Shown here: piece after piece, positions 33,662 through 45,077 of the stretch
Position numbering within the stretch: the first letter of the stretch is position 1
Layout: each line of letters opens with the position of its first letter
From: Platanthera guangdongensis
Lineage: Eukaryota > Streptophyta > Magnoliopsida > Asparagales > Orchidaceae
Reading direction: 5' to 3'
DNA: 64,000 nucleotides
NCBI GenBank assembly: GCA_039583875.1
Contig: CM077147.1
Location: 110,716,124 to 110,780,123 of the forward strand
Translations under genes and position numbers: made by a program
Notes under the pieces: model-generated
What the model was told of the DNA's origin: nothing
Seen by the model: only the letters and a program-made list of their open reading frames with translations
Database searches by the model: none

Positions 33662-36540
33662 TCAGCTGCTTGAGCTTTTGTCAGTCATGTCTGCAGCTCC
33701 AATGATATTCAGGGAGGTGGCTCTTGGCACTACAACTTCAGGATGTAACTTCATATAATCTTCAACATTGAAAAATTTGTTAGCCTTAGCAAACCTGTTA
33801 AGTTCTTCCTTTCTGTACTTGGACATTGTAGTATATTCAGATGGATCCTTTCCTTCAGCTCTTGCTTTGTTGATCATGGATAAGCCAACCAATTCTTGGA
33901 ATCTAGCCATCCTAGCAGTTGTAGCTGACTCTGGATCTTCAAAGGGTACAGGAGGGGAAGCAGGTCTCTTGGGGATTTCAGCCTTTTGATATTCAGTGAA
34001 TTGTTGCTGTTGATGTTGTTGATGCTGCTGCTTGCCAGATGAATAATGCCTTTGCTGGCTACTTCCTGAAGAGGAGGACCTACCCTGTTGTCTTTGATAG
34101 GTTTGAAACTGGGTAGTCCTTTGAGTTGAAGAACTGGAAGCACCAGCAGTAGGTGGAGGAGGAGGAGGATCCTTTATGTATCTTTGAGGAGGTTAGGAGT
34201 ATCTCCTGCTTTTCTTCCTTTCTTTCTGTTGATTTTTGGACAGCCACATCCATGCTGGCATGCCCTTATAGGGTGTGATCTTCTAGAGTATGTAGTATGG
34301 AGTGTCATTTACTGGATTTGGCTTTGGGGCAGGAGGTGGAGGAGCTTTCCACTTTTTAGATACTTTCTTTTTCTTAGGCTTATCATCTGAGTCCTCTTCA
34401 TCATCATCCTCATCATCAGAATCTTGAGGAGCATCATATAAGGTATCAATGGTCTTTAGTACTGATTTATCAATTGGCTTTTCAGCCTGAGTAGGAGCTG
34501 GAGAAGGAGCTGAAGCTGGAACAGGAGGGCTATACAGAACAGTGCTTTCAACCACTATTTTATTTTCTTCTTCTATATCTGTCATGATCAGTGTATCAAG
34601 ATCAGGCATGGGTGAATCATCCATAATAAAAACTAGAGCATGAGGAGATGAGATAATGGGGGGAAACAGCTCTGGGAGGAGATGAAATAGCTGGAACCTC
34701 TATTATAACAAAAGTAGCATTTAGTTGCTTGGCAACCTTGGGGCTTATGGGAGAGGTGTATGGGACTATAACTAAAGATGGCTTGATGCTGTCTGCTGGC
34801 AGATTATTCAAATAAGCTATATCAAAAATTCTCAATAAATATAATAAATCTACTGTGGGATTTATAATATAATCACCAGCAGTATCTATTTCAGCCAAAA
34901 TAGGCTCATCCATCTCAGCATCTGATTCTATTAAGTCTATGATTTGAAAAGGATCTGGTATATCTTCAGAAGAATCAGTCATAAAGGAATCAAACTCTGC
35001 TGCTGCTGCTTCTTTTATTGCTGCCGCTGCTTCAAATTTTGCTACTACTGCTGTTACTGGAGCTTATTCATCATGAAGCATCTCCCCCTGACTGGCTGCA
35101 GAGGGTCCTGGAGCCAGTCCCTCAGAAGAAGGGACAGGAGATAGAGCAGCAACTCGGGCAGATAGAGTTTGGATGGAAGCAGTGAGAGGAGCTAGAGCTT
35201 TATTTAAAAGAATTTGAAGAGTGGGAGAGATGAATGCAAGTAAATCTTTAGCAATATTAGAGAAATTTAAATAGAGAGATTCAGGAGCAGTGGAGGAGTA
35301 GGGATTGTGATGACCACAATTGGAGCAAATAGAAAATGCACTAGATATGTCTGTATGTGTGTAGTCAGGTGCAGTAGATGGAAGGTCTGTTTGGACCAGG
35401 AAAGGGAAGGGGACAGAGGGAGGAGCTGTTGTAGAGGGTGGAATTTGTGGTGTTGGGATGGGTTCTTGATGTGGGGATGATGGGGGAATCACCAGATTGA
35501 ATGTGTGGGAGGAGATAAAGGTGTCAGGATTTGTGACAGTTAAGTGAGGTGGAAGGGGGGAGTGAGGTGGAGATGGTTGTGGTGATTGGGAAGGATAGGG
35601 TTGATGGGATTCCTGAATGGGGGAAGAGGAGATGTCAGTGATAACTATGTGTGGATAGGGAGCTGGAGTAGGAATATGAACTGGTTATTGTGGTTGTTGT
35701 TGTTGTTGTTCAAGAGAAGGAATGTTGGAAGAGGAGGGAGCTGCTTCTGAGGGTGAGGGAGAGGCTATTACTGCCCTTGTGCTTTCAGAAGGCCTGGAGG
35801 AAGAGTATGGAGCCTTATAGGGCTTAGTGATGGTCCTCTCTCACTTTCTAAAAAGGGCACAAGTGAGCTTCTTGGAGGCATTGATGAATATGGTCGGGGA
35901 GACCAGTGATTCAACAACCTTCTCCTTCAGGAAGATTCCTAATATTCTTCCAAAGCAAACCTCTTTTTTTGTATTCTTTTTCTTAATCAGATCAAACATG
36001 ATCTGAGCCCAGTTCACCTACTTCTTGTTCACCACAGCACACATTACCAGGAATTGGTGCCTTGTTATGTAATCATGGGCAGTGTGCTTGCCCAACAACA
36101 CTTTCCCCACAATGTCTGCTAGAAACTTGAACTCGACAGACAAGTGTTTCTTTAGCAATTTATTTGGGGTTTCTCCAGTATACCCCATCATACTCAACAT
36201 CACATCAAATTCCTCAGTATTAATTTCTAACTCGTCTTCACTGTTAAGTGATCCAAAAATTTCTGTGAGAACGGCGGGATTAAGTGGAACATCATTACTA
36301 GAGATTGTCCATGTCATGGTGTTCTCATCGGCGGTGAAAGAAGTGTAGACCCACTCTCTGATCTCAGTGCTAGCTATTTTGATCCAGGTGGATAACAGAT
36401 TCTTCAAATGCTATTCTTCAAGGAGTTGGAGGATGTCCAGGAAGATTGGGTCTGAATGTTGGAAGTAATCAAAATCAACATCAAATCCAGTGTCGAATTT
36501 CATTACTGCGAGGGTGCCTGCTGCAATCGCCATTAGTTCA
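33662..36540 (-). pseudogene. SIR1 3' ORF downstream of pol (about 950 codons, degenerate)
   Basis: Begins MAIAAGTLAVMKFDTG at 36538-36540. The frame continues, with a stop near 36410 and others in the linker, to about 34617, shifts once near 34620, and runs on to 33662. N-terminal ~250 codons: a helical domain (IREWVYTSFTADE, FGRILGIFLKE) like the 'putative plant transposon protein' domain. Middle: Pro/Ser-rich stretch (about 35860-35400), then IAKDLLAFISPTLQILLNKA. C-terminal third: acidic DEDDDEEDSDDKPKKKK and Gln-rich segments. SIRE-type elements often carry an extra ORF here, in some an env-like one. I see no clear signal peptide or membrane segment. Confidence 0.72.
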
Positions 36541-36659
36541 CCTGCAAGAGAAAAGCGAAGATCAAGTGCAAGGGAACTGAAAGCGTGAGATAGAGGTCGA
36601 AGAAAAACTAGATATAAGGTTTTCCAGAATATGAATCGACAAACTCCGTTCCATGGAAA

Positions 36660-36915
36660 ATAATATAATTCTTCGATCAGAGGTCGACGAAATAATTTGG
36701 AGGTAAACAATTTGTCGAGCTCAGTCTGAAGATTTGAAGACATTTCGTCGAGTTCCGTTCGACGAAAGGTTTATAAAGTAGATTAGTCGATCTCCGTTCG
36801 ACGAAAACAACTTCACTCACAGAGAGTTCGTCGATCTCCGTTCGACGAATATCTCAAGAACTTTTCCCAGTTCGTCAAGTTCCGTTCGACGAAATTTGAA
36901 GAATTCGTCGAGTGC
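36660..36915 (-). promoter_or_regulatory. SIR1 internal TCGTCGA array and TATA box before the 3' ORF
   Basis: Between RNase H (end 36930) and the 3' ORF. Full inverted repeats TCGTCGATCTCCGTTCGACGA occur, with GTCGAT/GTCAAG cores at 36786, 36830 and 36874, exactly 44 bp apart. CTTTATAAACC (minus, 36768-36781) could be a TATA box. Closer to the ORF lies CTTTTCTCTTGCAG|GTGAACTAATGG, a good splice-acceptor sequence just before the start codon. The motif is that of the SIR1 U3. Confidence 0.62.
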
Positions 36916-36929
36916 AGACAGAAGTTAAA

Positions 36930-38636
36930 TCAAAGCTTCTCCATTGTCATGTCCAGTTGATTTATAAAGAACAAGTGATTCCTTTCATCCAAGGGCTTGG
37001 TGAAAATATCAGCTCTTTGTAAATCAGTGTAGATATAAACAAGTTTGATTTTGTTTTTGTCTACACACTCTCTAATGAAATGATGCCTAATGTCTATATG
37101 CTTAGTCCTACTGTGATGGACTGGATTCTGTGCTATAGATATAGCACTTGTGTTATCACATAGTATTGTTGAATTATTTAAGTTGAAACCATGGTCTAGG
37201 AGTTGGTTTTGAATCCACAACATCTGTGAACAACAACTGCAGCTGCAATATATTCTGCTTCACCAGTTGATGTGGACACAGATGATTGTTTCTTACAGAA
37301 CCAAGATACTAGTCTCATACCAAGGAACTGGCAAGTTCCTGAGGTACTTTTCCTGTCAACCCTGCATCCAGCAAAGTCAGCATCTGAATATCTAGTTAAA
37401 TTAAATTCTGGCTCAGTAGGATACCAAAGGCCTAGACTAGGACAACTCTTTATATATCTCAAAATTCTTTTTAGAAAAATTAGGTGAGATTCTTTAGGGT
37501 TCACTTGGAACCTAGCACAAAGACATGTGACAAACATTATATCAAGTATGCTAGCTGTAAGATATAATAGGGACCCAATAATGCCCCTATATAACTTCTG
37601 GTTAACAGGTTTCCCTTGTGGATCAGAATCTATTACAGCATTAGTAGCCATAGGTGTTTTCTTTACTGAGGCATCAACCATCCCAAACTTCTTAAGAAGC
37701 TCTTTAGCATACTTAGCCTGGGATATGAAGATGCCATCAGGTAGCTGCTTCACTTGGAGACCAAGGAAGTAGGAGAGCTCACCCATGTTACTCATCTCAA
37801 ACTTAGAATGCATGAGGTCAGAAGACCTCTTGCATAGTTTAGAGTCAGTAGACCCAAATATGATGTCATCCACATAGATTTGTACTAACAAGATTTTATC
37901 CTTATGGTGTATAGTGAATAATGTTTTATCTACTATGCCTCTAGTGAATTCATGCTCTATTAGAAAGCTAGCTAAAGTCTCATACCAAGCTCTTGGAGCT
38001 TGCTTTAGACCATAGATGGCTTTGTGCAATCTAAATACATAAGAAGGATGGGTTGGAGAGATAAAACCTAGAGGTGTTCAACATAAACCTTTTTTTTAGC
38101 ACTCCATTTAGAAAGGCACTTTTCACATCCATCTGGTAGACCTTAAACTTCTTGTAGGCATCATAGGCAAGAAAGATTCTAATTGCTTCTAACCTTGCAA
38201 CTGGTGCAAAGGTTTGATCATAGTCCACGCCTTCTTCTTTCCTATATCCTTTAGCAACAAGCTTAGCCTTGTTCCTCACAATTGCATCTTGGGCATCTAG
38301 TTTGTTTCTATATACCCATTTGGTTCCAATGACTGGGTAGTCTTTGGGTCTTGGAACCAAATCCCAAACTCTTTATCTCTCAAACTGGTTGAGTTTCTCT
38401 TGCATTGCAATGATCCAGTGGGGATCTTGCTCAACATCTGTTATGGATTGAGGTTCATCTTGGTTAAGTTGATGCCTTATCTCTACACCTACTTTTATGT
38501 CTCCAATCACTTGGGATCTAGGGTGATCCCTTAGTGTGACAAGATCAGTGGGTGGAGTTGGTTCAACAACAACATTTGGATTTAATTCCTCTTGTGGAAT
38601 TATGTTTGCTGTTGAATGAGGTTCAGCCTCTTCCAA
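36930..38636 (-). pseudogene. SIR1 reverse transcriptase and RNase H
   Basis: Linker (38636-38373), then reverse transcriptase: [50 protein letters not shown], frameshift near 38030, [25 protein letters not shown] (catalytic residues intact) and GSLLYLTAS. RNase H: TSTGEAEYIAA, frameshift near 37223, ILCDNTSAISIAQNP, RTKHIDIRHHFIRE and DIFTKPL. Three frameshifts or so make it inactive. Confidence 0.92.
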
Positions 38637-38814
38637 AGATTCATCTTCACTGTCTTCAGCAACTTATGGAGTAGGAGGTGATATAACTTCTTGTGGAAGG
38701 TTCAACCCACCCATTTTCTCACACAAGTGAGGTACCTGCAAAGTGTTACTGGTAGAAATCTCATTCTCCTTATAAGACATGTTAGTTTCATCAAAGGTAA
38801 CATGAATAGATTCT

Positions 38815-39650
38815 TCAAATTTTCAAAGAAGATTTGTTAAATATCCTATAAGCTTTGCTTACTTGGGAATATCCTAGAAAAATTCCCTCTTCAGGCTTAG
38901 CTTCAAACTTTCTAATATATTTCTTATTATTATTATGTATATAGCATACACATCCAAATACTTTAAAATAGGTGATTTTAGGTTTCTTCCCTTTAAGTAA
39001 TTCATAGGGAGTCCTATTCTTAAGTTTATGTATCAAACTTCTGTTCAGTATATAATTTGCTGTGCTTACAGCCTTTGCCCAAAAGGATAATGACATATAA
39101 GCATCTGCAAGTAATGTGCATGCAGCTTTAATCAGGGTTCTATTCTTCCTTTCAGCTACCCATTTTGTTGGGGAGTTCTAGGAGCTGAGAAGCAGTGCCT
39201 GCTACCTTCCTTATCATAGAACTCATACATAAGAAGATATTCAAACTCTGTACCATGATCACTTCTGATCAATGCAACATGAGTAGAGTACTCAATCTAT
39301 ATGGTCATGAGAAAATCTGTAAGAACCTTAAAGGTATCTGACTTAGATCTCAGAAAGAACACCCAAGTTAATCTTGAGAAGTCATCTACAATGACTAGAG
39401 TATAAGATTTCCCTCCTAGACTTTGTACAGCAATGAGTCCAAAGAGATCCATGTATAACAAGTACAAGATCCTAGGTGAATCACTTTTATTAATTGATTT
39501 AAAACTAGATTTAGTTTGTTTGCTTAGTTGACAAGCCCTGCAAAGGCCTTCCTTCTTGTAGGGACCAGAAGGCAAGCCTCTTATAAGACTGTCTTTAGAT
39601 AACCTAGCATTATTTTTCATGTTTACATGTCCTAGTCTTTTATGCTATAA
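38815..39650 (-). pseudogene. SIR1 integrase
   Basis: CRACQLSKQTK (zinc-binding Cys pair), LYMDLFGLIAVQSLGG (first Asp), VIVDDFSRLTWVF, SDHGTEFE (second Asp, in a broken stretch near 39260), AERKNRTLI (Glu, near 39150), then WAKAVSTANYILNRS, TPYELLKGKKPKITYFKVFGC and GIFLGYSQVSKAYRIFN. Broken by stops and frameshifts between 39300 and 39100. Confidence 0.9.
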
Positions 39651-39699
39651 TTCATTTTGATTGCAAATAATATTAAGAAAACAAATATCTGAATTGACA

Positions 39700-40060
39700 G
39701 AAAGAAAATCAACTTAGTATATGTTTCCTGGTCTATTTCCAATTAAAACATTTTGTTTTTCATTATTAGAGATAATACAGGATGTAGAGTTAAAGTGTAT
39801 CTGATAACCTTCATCACATAATTGGCTGATAGAGATGAGGTTATGCTTGAGTCCTTTTACATAAGTCACCTTCTTGAATGTGACTGCTCCAATCTTTACT
39901 TCTCCATAGCCTTCAGACTGGCCACACTTGAATCACCAAAGATAACCTTTGGTCCCAGCTTGGACTTATAATTGTATAAGTTGTCCTTGCTGCCAGTCAT
40001 GTGCTTGGAGCAACCACTGTCCAGATACCATAGTTGATTAACAACTAGATAGCTCTTCTC
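39700..40060 (-). pseudogene. SIR1 protease
   Basis: WYLDSGCSKHMTGSKDN near 40010-39960 is the copia protease active site (Asp-Ser-Gly). KLGPKVIFGDS follows, then a small deletion and frameshift; LKHNLISISQLCDEG is recognisable further on. Confidence 0.82.
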
Positions 40061-40289
40061 CTGCAGAGAAAATAATTAATTGTTCTTGACCCAGGTTACC
40101 TTGGGTCCTTTATTTTGATGATAGGAAAAACTTGAAATCACAGAATATTCAGGTTGTGATTTATATCCTAGTGGGTGATATCTTCTAGGTGGTATTATCC
40201 AATCAGCAAGAGGGTTAAAGGGTTTTCTGGTTTGATTAGGGTTGCTGTTATAGTTATAATTTTTATTAAGTCTTCCTGGGTTCAATGAA

Positions 40290-40520
40290 ATGTTGTGAGT
40301 TCATCGACTAGAGTTCGACGAAATGGGATGAGATCGTCGATCTCTGCTCAGAGAATGAACATAGTCATTTTCTGTGCCCCAAGTTCGTCGATCTTTACTC
40401 GACGAACCATACAGAGTTCATCGATCGCAGTGAGATGAATAATTATTATATAAATTTGCGTTCAGAGTTCGTCGACTTGAGTTCGACGAACTGTCCACAA
40501 TTCGTCGATCTGAGTTCGAA
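40290..40520 (-). repeat. SIR1 TCGTCGA array between gag and protease
   Basis: At least five TTCGTCGA...TCGACGAA inverted repeats, such as TTCGTCGACTTGAGTTCGACG near 40469. They overlap the end of the gag frame. SIR3 has its own array at the same place (47360-47610). Confidence 0.85.
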
Positions 40521-42022
40521 AAAATTTGCTGAACTTTGTTTTTACCTAAGGTTTTCTGGTTTCTGTTTTTGTGTTTTTTAAAGTCGGGCATTTCTTCTGT
40601 GATTTGTTTACTGGTTATTATTTCTTTGTCTTTACCAGAAACAAATTTAATAGGGGTTGATAAAATATTCTTTTTAAGAATGGGGGGTAAACTTGATGAA
40701 GCACCCATACCCAGTTTGCCATTTAGTCTGGCATTGACTGTGCTTGTAATGTCCATCAGCTTAAGGCTTCTCCCATTGAGAGATTCCTCAAGTTGTTTGG
40801 CCTCACATAACTGTGTTTTCAAAGAGATAATTTCTTCATTGGCTAGATTTAGTTCATCCTTTAACATAGTGTTTTAAGAAATCATAGTTTCTTGATTAGC
40901 TAATTTTTCCCTAAGTGCTTTGATTTCTTTCTCAGAGTTTATTAAATCAATACACATGATTTTGAATTCAGATTTAAAACTGTCAGAGCTATGATCAAAA
41001 GTTGACAATACCTGATCAGCTTCTGATTCAGAAGCTTCTTCATTGTCAGATGCATCTTCTTCATCTGATTGACTTCTGGAGGCATCAATTGCCATAAGGC
41101 ATACTTCCTTAGCCCTTGCCTCTTCTTCATCTTCACTGGAGCTGGAGGAAGTGGATTCATCCTCAGTTTCACTCCAGGATTCAGCTACAAAGCCTTTCTC
41201 CTTCTTTTTATATTTGCTGGAGGAAGGTCTTGAACTCTGTTGTCTTCTTGTATCCTTTTCTCTTCTTTTCTCTTTCTTCTGATTCTCTGGACATTCTGAG
41301 ATGAAGTGTCTAAGTTTCCTGTAACCAAAGCAAACCACCTCTTTAGTAGGGGTTTTGTTATACCTTGGATTGTCATCCTGCCGGGATGACTTTCTTCTAA
41401 AGTCCTTCCTTGCCATCTTGTAAAATATTTTGGCTAAGAGACTCATTAACTCTTCATTCACTGTTGAGGCTTCAGATTCTTCAACAACCTTGAATGCCAG
41501 ATTGTGTTCCTTCCTGGCTGGTGGAGGTGTCCTTTGCTCTGCTGCTTCTCTGGATTTAATGAGCTGTTCATAAGATTTGAGCTTTCCTAAAAGAGATTCT
41601 GTGGAAATCTCATTTAGGCTTCTGGCCTCCTTGATTGGCTAGATCCTTGAATACCATGAGATTGGGAAGCACATGAGGATTTTGTCATTCACCTCAGTGA
41701 GGGTGATGTCCTTGTCCAAGGTTTTCAGCTCATTGATGATTGAGCTCAGCCTGTTGTACATATCTGCTATAGATTCTGCTTCATCTTTCTTGAAGTTCTC
41801 ATATTGGGATATGAGATTGGATCTTCTGTCTTTTCTTTCATCAGCAGATACAACCACCATTTGATTAAGGGAATCCCAAATTGCCTTGGCTGATGTGCAT
41901 TCAGCCACTTTCTGGAAGATGTCATCTAATATTGTTTAGGCCAGAATATTCATGGCTTTGGTATCAGCAACTTTAGCTTTCTTCTGGGATTCAGTCCACT
42001 CAGGTGGTGGAACTGCATTGGC
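40418..42022 (-). pseudogene. SIR1 gag (5' end deleted)
   Basis: Starts abruptly in the Gag core at the deletion junction (PPPEWTESQKK, DTKAMNILA, AKAIWDSLNQM, RRSNLISQYENFKK, INELKTLDKDI). It runs in one frame with a few stops, one a CAA-to-TAA at about 41938. The zinc knuckle is damaged (CFGYRKLRHFISEC, second Cys is Tyr). An acidic Ser/Glu/Asp region and a coiled coil (FKIMCIDLINSEKEIKALRE) follow. Compare SIR3 gag, which keeps its start. Confidence 0.87.
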
Positions 42023-42024
42023 TG

Positions 42025-42847
42025 GGTCCAGAGTTCGTCGAGCAGAGAAGTCAAGTTCGTCGACTAGATAATCTTTGTTCGTCGAGCTGAGATCCAAGAT
42101 CATCGACCTGAGGACAGAACTACTTTCTCTGGAACCTTACCAACTCTGTGCATCAAGATCGTCGAGCTGAGAATATAACTTTGTCGACTGAATAACAGAA
42201 TTCCATGTTTCTTGGACTTAATAATGTTGAAGTAACGTGTCCAGAAATCGTTGACCTCAGAACTGGGTTCGTCGACCTAAAAACTAGTTTTGTCGAGCTG
42301 AGTGCTTCTAACTGCTACTTGATAAATCTCGCCAAGACTGTGGTCTAAGTTTGTCGAGCTGAGAACTAAGTTCGTCGACTGGAGTGTGATCCTGGACTTA
42401 GAATACTTAGATGTTTCTGGAATAACATGTTGAAGTAGAATACCCAGCAATCGTCATCCTGAGAACTAAGTTCGTCGACCTGAGAACTAAGTTCGTCGAC
42501 CGGAGTTAAGTGTGAAGAATTCTGGACTTAGAATGTTGAAGTATACTCTGGAAATCATCGTCCTAAGATTCAAGTTCGTCGAGTCAGCTCAGATAATTTT
42601 CTCTAAGTTTGTCGAGCTGAGCACGATTTTCATCGACCTGAGTTTGACGAACGTCGAACTCATTTTTTTGAATATGAAATTTCTCTAACTTTTGAGTCTT
42701 TTGAAGTCTGTTGATGGCTGGTCCATGTAGTGTTGACTCTAAGGACATGGCCTAGACTTTAGGACACACACATGACCATAGCAATACATGTTGGGTCAAA
42801 CATCCTAATTTAGTGAACCTAGCCCAAATCCAACTAGGGATCCAACA
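42025..42847 (-). mobile_element. SIR1 5' LTR remnant (U3 only)
   Basis: Matches 32580-33402 (the 3' LTR U3) including the TCGTCGA array, and ends ATCCAACA before TSD CGGCC. R, U5, primer site and gag start are gone: U3 joins gag directly at GCTGGGTCC, a word present at both original ends. Confidence 0.88.
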
Positions 42848-43285
42848 CGGCCTATGACACGGGCGTGTCCCAGGCACGGGTCGTGCTCGGGTCGACGATC
42901 TGGCCGAGAGGTCGATGAATTTGGAGTCGACAATCGTCGAGCAGCGAATACGGCCTGAGACACGGGCGTGTCCTAGGCAGGGTCCTTCACGAGGTGAAGT
43001 AGGGCCGTGGCAGGGGTGATACACGGGGTCAGCACACGGGCCGTGTCGGGTAGACACGAGCATGTCAAATGCGACATGGGCGTGTCGAGTACCCGTGTGC
43101 CTTTCGGGCATTTTCGGTCCTGTGTCGATGGAGGAACACGCCCAGCTACACGAGCGTATACTAGATGACACAGACGTGTCAATCCGGACACGGGCGTGTC
43201 GAGAGCCCGTATTATTTTCGGGGCACGTCGGTTTCGACGACAAATAGGGAACACGGCCTTGGAAACGGGCGTGTCACAAACCGTG
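42843..43285 (+). repeat. TK3 U3 hairpin array
   Basis: At least five GACACGGGCGTGTC-type cores (near 42862, 42964, 43073, 43192 and 43264), some decayed. TCGACGA and GTCGATGA words lie between them as in TK1. Confidence 0.85.
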
Positions 43286-43573
43286 TTCGGCCCAGGTTTT
43301 GGATTTCAAGTCTGAATCGTGGCCGTCCGTTTCCTTATTTTGGGATCTAATAGCTTGGGGCTGTTCCTGCTGGGTCTTATCTGGGAATAGGGTTTTGGAT
43401 CCTTAATTTCATCTAAATTCTCTCGTTTTAAAGTTCTAGAGAGAGGGGAGAGCAAGGAAGAAGAAGGAAGGAAGATCCGGCCGCCGACGGAGCTTCGGAG
43501 CCACAAATCGCGAGCCGACTTCGGGTCTACGAAGGCGAGGAAATTGCGGTGCTTTTCATCCGCATAGATTTCC

Positions 43574-43597
43574 ATGGCGCCAAAGAGGACTGCTAGG
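43574..43597 (+). CDS. TK3 gag exon 1, inside the 5' LTR
   Basis: ATG GCG CCA AAG AGG ACT GCT AGG, then GTAACG. Joined to the acceptor at 45078 it gives M-A-P-K-R-T-A-R-V-T-R-S in the gag frame. A basic M-x-P-(R/K)-R start is usual for Gag of this family. The same 24-nt exon is kept in three other LTRs here. Inferred from sequence only; no transcript evidence. Confidence 0.6.
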
Positions 43598-44387
43598 GTA
43601 ACGATTCTCATCCTATGACATGTGAAGTCATCTTTTCTTTGCATAGGAAGCCCGCTCACACGAGTTTGCGATGAGTTTGAGGCGTTCCTTAGGGTAGACA
43701 TGAATAGTCCCTGTTGTTTAGCATGTAGAGTCCGTAATCGAGAAACGAACATAGGCATGATGTGTGAAGCCTACTTGGACAAGTTTGTCTGGATCGGTGA
43801 TGTTGCATTGCATGAATGACAGGAGAAGACACCTTGCAGTTGTTTTTTTTCGGGTTTTCTGCGCGGTAGATTGCAACAGGGAGCCTTGGGGACTAACCCC
43901 AAGGTGCACCCGAAAAACTGGGCAGATGAGTGATTCTGCCAACATGATGGCTTGGGTGCCAACTTGTACATAACTGGGTTATGTAAAGTGTGTGATCGAA
44001 TTGGGACTCGGGGAAGCTTGACCCGCGTAGACGGCTTAAGTTAACGTTGCGGTGTGAGCAACAGGTTAGGCGGAACCGTACCCGCTCTATGTCGTTCGGT
44101 AAAGAGACCTAATGGTACATGGCACTTGCCGTTGGCATAGATAGAGGGTCTTAGGCAGTGGCCAGAAAGACCAAATGCTCACGAGATATTGCCGCCCAGG
44201 GGGTGGTGGTGAGTTAACGGACTTTGACCGTGTTCACCCAGAATGTGCCCTGAGAGCACGGGGTGTGTGGCCGTGAGTGTCTGTGCCTGTAATGAAGTGT
44301 TTTTACACTATTTTGCTTGGTTATGCCAATAAAGTGCAGGGAAGGAGCATCGTCGCCACGAGTTTGGGGGCGGGATCGTTATAATTT

Positions 44388-44447
44388 GGTCAGCATAGCT
44401 GACCGTTGCTTTTGTTTGCCACCGTTGCGGTGGATTGTTGTTTGCAG
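44388..44447 (+). promoter_or_regulatory. TK3 twin-hairpin block with splice acceptor
   Basis: GGTCAGC-ata-GCTGACC (44388-44404), CCACCG-ttg-CGGTGG (44419-44433), then TTTGCAG|GTGCTG. The stems are perfect here and nearly so in TK1, where loop length differs. Confidence 0.5.
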
Positions 44448-44855
44448 GTGCTGCAGAGCCAAGTGGTAAATAACGAGCAAAAGCCCATATTGTTGAGCCG
44501 ACCCTCGAAGGCCTAATCATGATTGTTTACTTGTTTTATTCATGTGTGACCGACGTGCATGCCGATGTTTGGAAAACACTATAATTTGAGTAAACAATTG
44601 TAAGGACTTAAGGCCAATTTACTTGTGTATTGTACGTTCATTCCTATTGGGTTTTGTAGTGAACATTCATGCTTTTGATGGGTTCTTTGTTTTGCAACCT
44701 TTAATTTGCTTCAGCTAGAATGTACTCTGTGTAGGATGTTGATTCTTAGTTGGATAGTTTCCATTGAATAACCTCCCGGTCTGTCTGTGGTATATGGCGC
44801 CGGGCCACGGCCGGAACTACTGCTATATGCTATGCGACGGATAGAGGGTGTTACA

Positions 44856-44870
44856 ATTTGGTATCAGACT
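44856..44870 (+). other. TK3 primer-binding site
   Basis: TTTGGTATCAGAC directly after the LTR; matches the initiator-Met tRNA 3' end with one change. Confidence 0.85.
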
Positions 44871-45077
44871 ACTAGTTTCGGTCAACTTAAATGAATTCGT
44901 GGATGAATTCTTTAAGGGGTGGTGAGTACATGTGTGTGCGTCATCGTTATAACATCAAAAGAACCCATGAATGTCCACTTAGGAATAAAAATACACATGT
45001 TTGAGGAACCTGCGTGTTCCTATAATTGCTTTTTGCAATTTTGTTTGGTCGCTTAACAGTGTTTTATACAACTATAG

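Larger units (their letters stand above)
22878..42847 (-). mobile_element. SIR1: SIRE/Maximus-like Ty1/copia element (11.4 kb without its nested guest)
   Basis: Plus-strand ends TGAAAG...ATCCAACA, TSD CGGCC on both sides. Element order on the minus strand: U3 remnant of 5' LTR (42847-42025), gag (42022-40418), protease, integrase, reverse transcriptase, RNase H (to 36930), long 3' ORF (36540-33662), polypurine tract, 3' LTR (33402-32133 and 23525-22878). SIR2 is inserted in the 3' LTR. An internal deletion removed the 5' LTR R-U5, primer site and gag start. Confidence 0.9.
42853..44855 (+). mobile_element. TK3 5' LTR, main part
   Basis: Continues the LTR begun at 22801 after the SIR1 insertion and ends GATAGAGGGTGTTACA. 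Contains a hairpin array like that of TK1, a purine-rich leader, the 24-nt gag exon (43574), the conserved GTGTGAAGCC..TGGACA block (43760-43810) and the twin-hairpin/splice block. Total LTR about 2.08 kb. Confidence 0.9.
43598..45077 (+). other. Predicted TK3 leader intron (1480 nt) spanning LTR end and primer site
   Basis: Donor AGG|GTAACG, acceptor CAACTATAG|GTGACT. An alternative acceptor lies inside the LTR at 44447 (TTTGCAG|GTGCTG). Splicing would remove the LTR end and the primer site, so spliced mRNA could not be reverse transcribed. Confidence 0.5.
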
